DNA of 39,387 nucleotides. Source: Rhodovulum strictum. Its GTDB lineage: Bacteria > Pseudomonadota > Alphaproteobacteria > Rhodobacterales > Rhodobacteraceae. The stretch spans positions 1-39,387 of the forward strand of contig NZ_WJPO01000034.1 of assembly GCF_009649175.1 (NCBI RefSeq), in the 5' to 3' direction. The translations under genes and the position numbers were made by a program. The notes under the pieces were generated by a model that had not been told where the DNA came from, did not search any database, and worked only from the letters and a program-made list of their open reading frames with translations. Every line of letters begins with the position of its first letter. The first letter of the stretch is position 1. Positions 34,422 through 39,387 of the stretch are shown here, in pieces.

Positions 34422-36047
34422 ATGGGACAGCAATTCAAGCTTTTTCTTATGGGCGCGGCTCAGGTTCTCGCCCCGGATGGCAAAGACGTAACGCCGCGGT
34501 CGGCCAAGGCACGGGCGCTGCTTGCCATCCTCGCAACCTCGCGCGGACGCCCCTGGATGCGAAGCGCGCTTCAGGATCTGCTGTGGAGCGACCGCGACCA
34601 GGCCCACGGGCGCGACAGCCTCAAGAAGGCGCTGCGCGAACTGCGCGACTGCCTGAACCGCGAGGGCGAGGTGCTGCTTTTGTCGGGGGGGGCGGTGTCG
34701 CTCGACATGGGCACGGTCTGGACCGACCTCTTCGATGCCGGCGGTGGGCGCGAACAGGTCGGGCCGCAGCAGTTCCTGGCCGGGCTCCACATTCACGACC
34801 CGCAATTCGAGGACTGGCTGCGGTTGACGCGTCAGCAACTGGAAGACCGCGAACCATGCCCCGATCCGATGGCCCGCCCGCCATGGGACCGGCCCGCCCG
34901 GTTCACGATCCGTTTCGCCATGCCGCCCGAAGGAACCGTGACCCCCGAGGAACGCAGCGCGGCCGAATGCTTTGGCATTGCCATTCAGGGCGCGCTCCTT
35001 GAACAGGATTTCTTCGCCGTCGCCGGTCCAGGAAGCCTGGCCCATATGGAGGTTCAGCTGCGCTGCATCGGCAAGGGCAGCGACGAGTTGCGTCTCGACC
35101 TCGTCGCGCTTGCGCTGGGGTCCGGCGAAGTGCTCTGGCGCGGCGGGCTGGTCGGCAGCAGGGACGAGATCGCGGGGATGCGCGGCTTCGGGGCGGCGAG
35201 CTCGATCGCCCATCAGATCGCCGATCGTGCCTTTGTACTGGCAGGTCGGCCGGGCCTGCCCGATATCCGGGCAGCCGATCTGATGCGGCAGGGCATCGAC
35301 CAGATGTTCCGGGTCGGCAGCGCAAACCTCGCCGCTGCGGAATCCGCCTTCGAGCGCGCGGTCGCGCTGGATCCGCGACCGTCCTACCTGGCCTGGCAGG
35401 CCCATCTCTACGCCTTCAAACACGAAAAGCGGCTCTCCGCTGGGGGACCTGACCCGAACTGGGAACGGGCCGAGGAACTGGCTCGCAAGGCCCTGGAAGC
35501 CGACCGTTACAACCCGCTGGTCTGCGGGCTCGTGGCCCATCTCTACGGCTTCGCCCGACGCGACTTCCGGCGAGCCCATGCGGTGTTCGAGCCGATCGAG
35601 GGCCAGCGCCCCGATAGCCTGATACTGCAGGATGCGCTGGCGCTGTTCCGGTTCTATACCGGCGACCTCGGCGCGGCCGAACGCCACGCGGCGGCCGCCG
35701 CGCGACTTGGGGCGCAAAGCCCGTATCGATATCTCTTCACGACCACCTCGGCGATGATCGCGCTGGTCAAGGGTGATTTCGCTGGCGCCGAAAGACTGGC
35801 CGAGCGGGCGCTGGCCCAGCACCCCATCGGCTGCCCGGCGCAGTTCGAGCCGACCCTGCGCACCCTGATCGCGGCCCGCGCCCACGGTGGCGAACGCAAA
35901 CGTGCCGCCGAGGCGCTGGCCCGGCTGCGCGCGCAGGCACCCAATTTCTCGATCCGCCGTTTCGAGTGCCCGCAATCCTCGCCCATCCCGAACCCCGAGG
36001 CCTTCCGCCTGATCAAGTCCGGACTGGAGATTGCCAATGCAGAATAG
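34422..36047 (+). CDS. SARP/BTAD-like winged-helix regulator with TPRs
   Basis: 541 residues. The first ~95 form an OmpR/SARP-type winged helix: FKLFLMGAAQVLAPDGKDV, then SAKARALLAILATSRGRPWMR, LLWSDRDQAHGRDSLKKALRELR and a beta-hairpin. The middle (~165-290) resembles the alpha/beta domain found between DNA-binding and TPR parts in CadC- or cyclase-like proteins. The C-terminal ~220 residues carry TPR-like helices (AAAESAFERAVALDPRPS, WERAEELARKALEADRYNP, GDLGAAERHAAAAARLG). No membrane segment is seen. The ATG at 34422 lies just before the domain; 34380 is an alternative. Its 3' end overlaps the PAP2 gene by 11 nt. Confidence 0.75.
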   Translation: MGQQFKLFLMGAAQVLAPDGKDVTPRSAKARALLAILATSRGRPWMRSALQDLLWSDRDQAHGRDSLKKALRELRDCLNREGEVLLLSGGAVSLDMGTVWTDLFDAGGGREQVGPQQFLAGLHIHDPQFEDWLRLTRQQLEDREPCPDPMARPPWDRPARFTIRFAMPPEGTVTPEERSAAECFGIAIQGALLEQDFFAVAGPGSLAHMEVQLRCIGKGSDELRLDLVALALGSGEVLWRGGLVGSRDEIAGMRGFGAASSIAHQIADRAFVLAGRPGLPDIRAADLMRQGIDQMFRVGSANLAAAESAFERAVALDPRPSYLAWQAHLYAFKHEKRLSAGGPDPNWERAEELARKALEADRYNPLVCGLVAHLYGFARRDFRRAHAVFEPIEGQRPDSLILQDALALFRFYTGDLGAAERHAAAAARLGAQSPYRYLFTTTSAMIALVKGDFAGAERLAERALAQHPIGCPAQFEPTLRTLIAARAHGGERKRAAEALARLRAQAPNFSIRRFECPQSSPIPNPEAFRLIKSGLEIANAE

Positions 36048-37167
36048 CTTGCCCTACACGCTGAAACAGACAAGGGACATCCGGATCACCTTTTACGGAC
36101 AGGTGTTCCAGGAGGCTGTGAGTTACGTATCCCTGGATACGCTTCAGCAACAGGCCAACATCCTGCGCGACCTGAGCCAAAGCACTCCCGTCAGCATGAC
36201 CGCCGAGGACCTGTCGTTCAGGGGAACCTACGATTTCCTTGTCGGCCTGATGCCTACGAGCTGGCTTCAGGCGGCTTTCAGGGCTGAACTGAAGGATTTT
36301 TCCTTTCCCGATGAGGGTGACGAGGAGGCTATCCGCACAGCCTATCACCAGCTTGCGGAGGCTCTCGACGCCGTCATCAAGCTGGCCAAGGAACCGGGTA
36401 TCGCCCTTGCCGCCCGCAGCAGCGGCGCGTTCGCCCGCGCCCGCGCAAGGGCAAGAGCGCGTGCCCGGGCAAGGGCACGGGCGCGCGATACCGGGGGGGA
36501 GCTTGCCAATTTCACCGGCGCGACCTGGGAAGAGAACCGCGAGCTGCATCTCATCCTGTTCCCGAATGCCCGGAAGATCGCGCTGCCCTGGGACAACCTG
36601 CCGATCCCCGCGCCTCCGGACGCCGAAGTGACGCTGGCCGAGATCAGGCCACTCGCGGCCAAGCTCGCGGCCGTCCACACCGATCGGGAGCGCCGAGAAG
36701 AGATCGAGGCGCAGGCCAACACCTCGGATTTGAGCGACATCCTGCGGCCGCTGGGCATCGGCGATCTGGAGGGCTACGAGGAAACCGAGGGGCTGATCCG
36801 CACCGTTCTTGGGCTGGCCGAACGTGTGGGCTATGTCTACAAGGCCAAGTTCCAGCGCCTGCGCCCCGCGCAGTTCTACACCGCGCTACGGACCGTGCTC
36901 GATGATCCGCCGCACAGTTCCTACCCGTCGAACCATTCCTTCCAGATGTTCTGCGTGGCCGAGGTGATGGCCCGGATGCTGCCCGAGAACCCCGCCACGA
37001 CCGAGTTGTTCTACGTCGCCCAACGCGTGGCCGAGGGCCGCGAGTTCGCCGGGCTGCATTACGCATCGGACAGCCATGCCGGCCGTGAACTCGCGCGGCT
37101 TTTTTCACCATATCTGTTCCTGGCCTGCCGACGGCAGATGCGGCGCGCGCTGAAGGAATGGATCTGA
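36037..37167 (+). CDS. Soluble PAP2/vanadium-haloperoxidase-type enzyme
   Basis: 376 residues with no signal peptide or membrane span. All three PAP2 active-site motifs are present: K269-x6-R276-P277, P297-S298-N299-H300-S, and R335-x5-H341-x3-D345. This places it with PAP2-type phosphatases and vanadium haloperoxidases; the soluble form makes a membrane lipid phosphatase less likely. Residues 133-150 are nine Ala-Arg dipeptides, inserted between the N-terminal helices and the core. GGAG precedes the ATG at 36037, which overlaps the upstream regulator gene. The stop is 14 nt before the protease gene, so the three genes form one operon. Confidence 0.8.
   Translation: MQNSLPYTLKQTRDIRITFYGQVFQEAVSYVSLDTLQQQANILRDLSQSTPVSMTAEDLSFRGTYDFLVGLMPTSWLQAAFRAELKDFSFPDEGDEEAIRTAYHQLAEALDAVIKLAKEPGIALAARSSGAFARARARARARARARARARDTGGELANFTGATWEENRELHLILFPNARKIALPWDNLPIPAPPDAEVTLAEIRPLAAKLAAVHTDRERREEIEAQANTSDLSDILRPLGIGDLEGYEETEGLIRTVLGLAERVGYVYKAKFQRLRPAQFYTALRTVLDDPPHSSYPSNHSFQMFCVAEVMARMLPENPATTELFYVAQRVAEGREFAGLHYASDSHAGRELARLFSPYLFLACRRQMRRALKEWI
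36433..36486 (+). repeat. (Ala-Arg)9 dipeptide-coding tract
   Basis: Nine consecutive GCN-(CGN/AGR) codon pairs inside the PAP2 gene. The six-base units differ at the DNA level (GCCCGC, GCAAGG, GCAAGA, GCGCGT, GCACGG and others), so the repeat is kept at the protein level rather than being a recent slippage product. It adds nine positive charges. Confidence 0.9.
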
Positions 37168-37181
37168 GGGAGACGCAGGAC

Positions 37182-38699
37182 ATGCCCGCAGCACCAGCCC
37201 CCACCCCCTTGCCCTACGACAGGGAAGACCACTTCCTCTGGCACCTGCGCGCGCTGGGAATCGCGCGGGGCGCCACGCTTGCGACCCCGCTCTGGGACGA
37301 GGCCAGAGAAAAGCCGCCCGTCAGGGTGGCGATCATCGATACCGGCGTGGACATCTACCATCCGAACCTGTCCGGCGCGGTACCCGACGATGCCGCCGCG
37401 GATTTCTCGTCGACCCTGTTCGGTACGATCTACGTGCCACCACCGCGAATCCGCGACCACGAATCAGTCATGGACGGCACCGCCCCCGGACACGCCAAGC
37501 TGCAGCACGAGGCCGAGAACGCCTACCTCGGAAAGCGCCACCTCTTTGCCGGTCTGAGCCAAGGCCTGAAGGCGCGCGGCGTCGATTTCGGCAGCGATCC
37601 GAGCCCGACGCTCATCGGGATCATCAAGACACTCGAAGACATTGAGAACCAGGCGAACGTGATCGCGATTTCCGACCCTTCCACCTATTTCGGCGCGCAC
37701 GGCACGGCCTGCGCCGGGCTGGTGGGCGGGCGCCCGCCCGTCGATGATGCGGGCAAACCGCGGCCGATCGAGGATGACGAACTGCCCTATTTCGGCATCA
37801 ACCCGTATTGCGAGATCATTCCGATCTGCACCCCCTACAGCCACGAGATTCTGCCGGTGATCCATGCCCTGCTTTACGCAGTGATACAGCGGGCCGACAT
37901 CATCCTGATGCCGCGCGGGGTCGTCCATCCCGGCGACCGTGCCGCCTTGAAAGGCTCGTCCGACAGGGTTCACGGCTCGCGGATCACCGCGAACAATCCG
38001 TCAGGCGTGCCTGGCGACCAGGCAAACCTGCAGGTGTTGAACCAGCACCGCGTTGCATTCGAAGAGCTTGTGAAAGCGATCTCGAATGCGGTCTACGTCG
38101 TCACCGCCGCGGGCAATGACGGTCTTGCGCAGCGGCTTGCCTACCCGGCCAGCCTTGCCGGGGCCAAGCGGGCCTCCAGCCTCGAAAATCTGGCGGATCC
38201 CGGCGATATGGGGCCCGGCTTCCTCGTCGCCACCGCCCGAAACCGCGATGGGCTGCCCTCGTCCTATGCGAACGGGACGGCCCTGTCGGATCTGGCGATC
38301 CCGGTGCTCAGTGACGATGCTTTCAGATTTGACGAAGGCCAGTTCCGGATCGACGGGACAAGCCAGTTCGCCCAGGATTTCAAGCTCGACGTGCATGCAT
38401 CGGCGGCCGCCCAGCAGCAATCCCCCTGGGGACTTCTCAGCCTCGATGTCAGCGGGCCCTTCGGCTATGAGGAAGGGGACTGGGTCGATGGGCCGGAGAA
38501 GCGAAGCGTACCCACGGACCGCCGCGCGGGCTATACAATTTTCGGAGGAACCTCGGCTTCGTGTTCCGTGCTGGCGGGATGCATCGCGCTCTACCTCCAG
38601 ACTTTGCCGGTCGAGCAACGCAAACTGTTGAACCAGGGCGAACTCCTGGAGGCGATTGTTCGTGCGGGGATAAGGCTGGCTTCAGACAATTGCACCTGA
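37182..38699 (+). CDS. Subtilisin-type (S8) protease, no signal peptide
   Basis: 505 residues. The catalytic triad and oxyanion Asn are visible: D53 (VAIIDTGVDIYHP), H173 (GAHGTACAG), N312 (TAAGNDG) and S458 (GGTSASCSVLAG). The D-to-H distance (120 residues) is much longer than in typical subtilases, with a ~70-residue insert between. No signal peptide or prodomain is seen, so it probably acts in the cytoplasm. I prefer the ATG at 37182, which has AGGGAG nine bases upstream; 37158 would overlap the PAP2 gene. The C-terminus ends about 45 residues after the Ser motif, next to transposase debris, so the 3' end may be truncated or altered. Confidence 0.85.
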   Translation: MPAAPAPTPLPYDREDHFLWHLRALGIARGATLATPLWDEAREKPPVRVAIIDTGVDIYHPNLSGAVPDDAAADFSSTLFGTIYVPPPRIRDHESVMDGTAPGHAKLQHEAENAYLGKRHLFAGLSQGLKARGVDFGSDPSPTLIGIIKTLEDIENQANVIAISDPSTYFGAHGTACAGLVGGRPPVDDAGKPRPIEDDELPYFGINPYCEIIPICTPYSHEILPVIHALLYAVIQRADIILMPRGVVHPGDRAALKGSSDRVHGSRITANNPSGVPGDQANLQVLNQHRVAFEELVKAISNAVYVVTAAGNDGLAQRLAYPASLAGAKRASSLENLADPGDMGPGFLVATARNRDGLPSSYANGTALSDLAIPVLSDDAFRFDEGQFRIDGTSQFAQDFKLDVHASAAAQQQSPWGLLSLDVSGPFGYEEGDWVDGPEKRSVPTDRRAGYTIFGGTSASCSVLAGCIALYLQTLPVEQRKLLNQGELLEAIVRAGIRLASDNCT

Positions 38700-38779
38700 T
38701 GGTCCCCACCCTGCCCGGGTTGATCGCCCGGGCTCGAGGGGCAGGATGCATCGATCGGCTTGAAGGCCGCAGGGCCCAC

Positions 38780-38893
38780 GTGATTCAATCCCACGAAGTG
38801 ACGGGGGTGATTGCCATCGGTTCGAAGGAATGCCCGAACGCCGACGACGTCGGTGCGGCGCTTGATCTCGCCGTTCAGGGACTCGATCGGGTT
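38780..38893 (-). pseudogene. IS256-type transposase C-terminal remnant
   Basis: NPIESLNGEIKRRTDVVGV is the highly conserved end region of IS256-family transposases. The expected continuation (FPNxxAIxRLVG) can be followed only by changing frame more than once. Nothing of the N-terminal catalytic part is present. It is fused directly to an IS110 fragment on the same strand. Confidence 0.65.
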
Positions 38894-38897
38894 GCCC

Positions 38898-39124
38898 CAT
38901 CTCCACGACCTGGCGGTGCAGGCCATATCCGCAAGGCCCCGCCTCGTAGCAGAAATGCAGCCGACCGCCGCCTGCGGCCAGCTTCTCCACCAGTTTGCGG
39001 ACATGATCGGGCCGGTGGGCACCGTTCTCCAATGGCGGACCTCTCCGCCGCACTCCCCCCGCGCAACCGCGACCGAAATCGTCGCCTTGTGGACATCCAG
39101 CCCGATGAACGTGCTATCCTGCAT
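38898..39124 (-). pseudogene. IS110-type transposase N-terminal remnant
   Basis: The ATG at 39124 opens a typical IS110 start: FIGLDVHKATISVAVARGE, where D10 is the first acidic residue of the DEDD site. A frameshift near 39020 moves the match to another frame (RPDHVRKLVEKLAAGGG, then LHFCYEAGPCGYGLHRQV, with the Glu of DEDD). Homology ends near 38900 and IS256-like sequence follows at once. The C-terminal transposase_20 domain with its catalytic Ser is absent. Confidence 0.7.
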
Positions 39125-39387
39125 CCGGTCTCTCCCCCATTCCTGAGGCTCGGCGCCAGCCCGCCTGGCGCAACCCTCGAACGCAGAATGCCGCTGGAAA
39201 GGCCACAGACCCAGTCAGCTCACACCGCGATCATGGGGTCAAATGATTGTGGTCAAGCCGGGCGCAGCGTGGTGCAGATGCGCAGGGCAAGCCGCGGAGC
39301 TTAGACGATGGCGCAACCTCCTGCCGCCAGACGGGGCGCTGCCGGCCCGGCCATGCTGCGCCGGTTACATCCCGCCCGATTTCGCCT
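39125..39387. other. Sequence upstream of the IS110 remnant
   Basis: 263 bp to the window end with no recognised gene. It probably includes the left end of the IS110 element. IS110 elements lack long terminal inverted repeats, so the edge cannot be placed by eye. Confidence 0.4.

Overview
The window looks like chromosomal DNA of a GC-rich, denitrifying alphaproteobacterium, most likely of the Rhodobacteraceae/Paracoccaceae. The evidence is a clade I, Tat-exported NosZ in the order nosC-R-Z-D-F-Y-L-X, FNR/NNR-type boxes, an NsrR-like Rrf2 regulator, a phnD-C-E-E transporter, and GC-rich codon use throughout. No phylogenetic search was run.

Layout. (1) 119-7919 holds signalling genes: a small receiver-like protein, a membrane protein with a degenerate GGDEF domain, a CheB-CheR-coiled coil-PAS protein, and a PAS-GGDEF-EAL protein. 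(2) 7995-8635 is a vapBC-type toxin-antitoxin pair. (3) 8730-12198 is a phosphonate-family ABC importer on the minus strand, with a Tat-exported amidohydrolase divergent from it (12480-14288). (4) 14306-16968 holds a membrane-anchored alpha/beta hydrolase and a bile acid:sodium symporter family permease. (5) 17001-22494 has a Crp/Fnr regulator divergent from a five-gene envelope operon: a beta-barrel protein, an alkylsulfatase of the SdsA1 type, a glycine-zipper lipoprotein, a DUF1269 protein and a MetA-pathway-like porin. (6) 22602-32326 has nsrR divergent from the complete nosCRZDFYLX operon. NosR passes electrons and carries FMN attached by NosX, NosZ reduces N2O, and NosDFY plus NosL supply copper and sulfur for its centres.

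From 32.5 kb the character changes to genomic-island debris: the tail of a PIN-domain toxin, the start of a choloylglycine hydrolase with an internal stop, a decayed 3' half of a tRNA-Phe gene (probable att scar), and the end of a frameshifted tyrosine integrase that has lost its catalytic Tyr. Beyond this scar lie a small secreted repeat protein and, divergent from it, a tightly packed operon of three genes: a SARP/BTAD-like winged-helix-TPR regulator, a soluble PAP2 phosphatase/haloperoxidase-type enzyme with an (Ala-Arg)9 tract, and a subtilisin-type protease with no signal peptide. Eight helically phased GAA motifs sit in the divergent promoter region. This operon is my best candidate for an undescribed system. 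The window ends in a fused remnant of IS110 and IS256 transposases abutting the protease gene.
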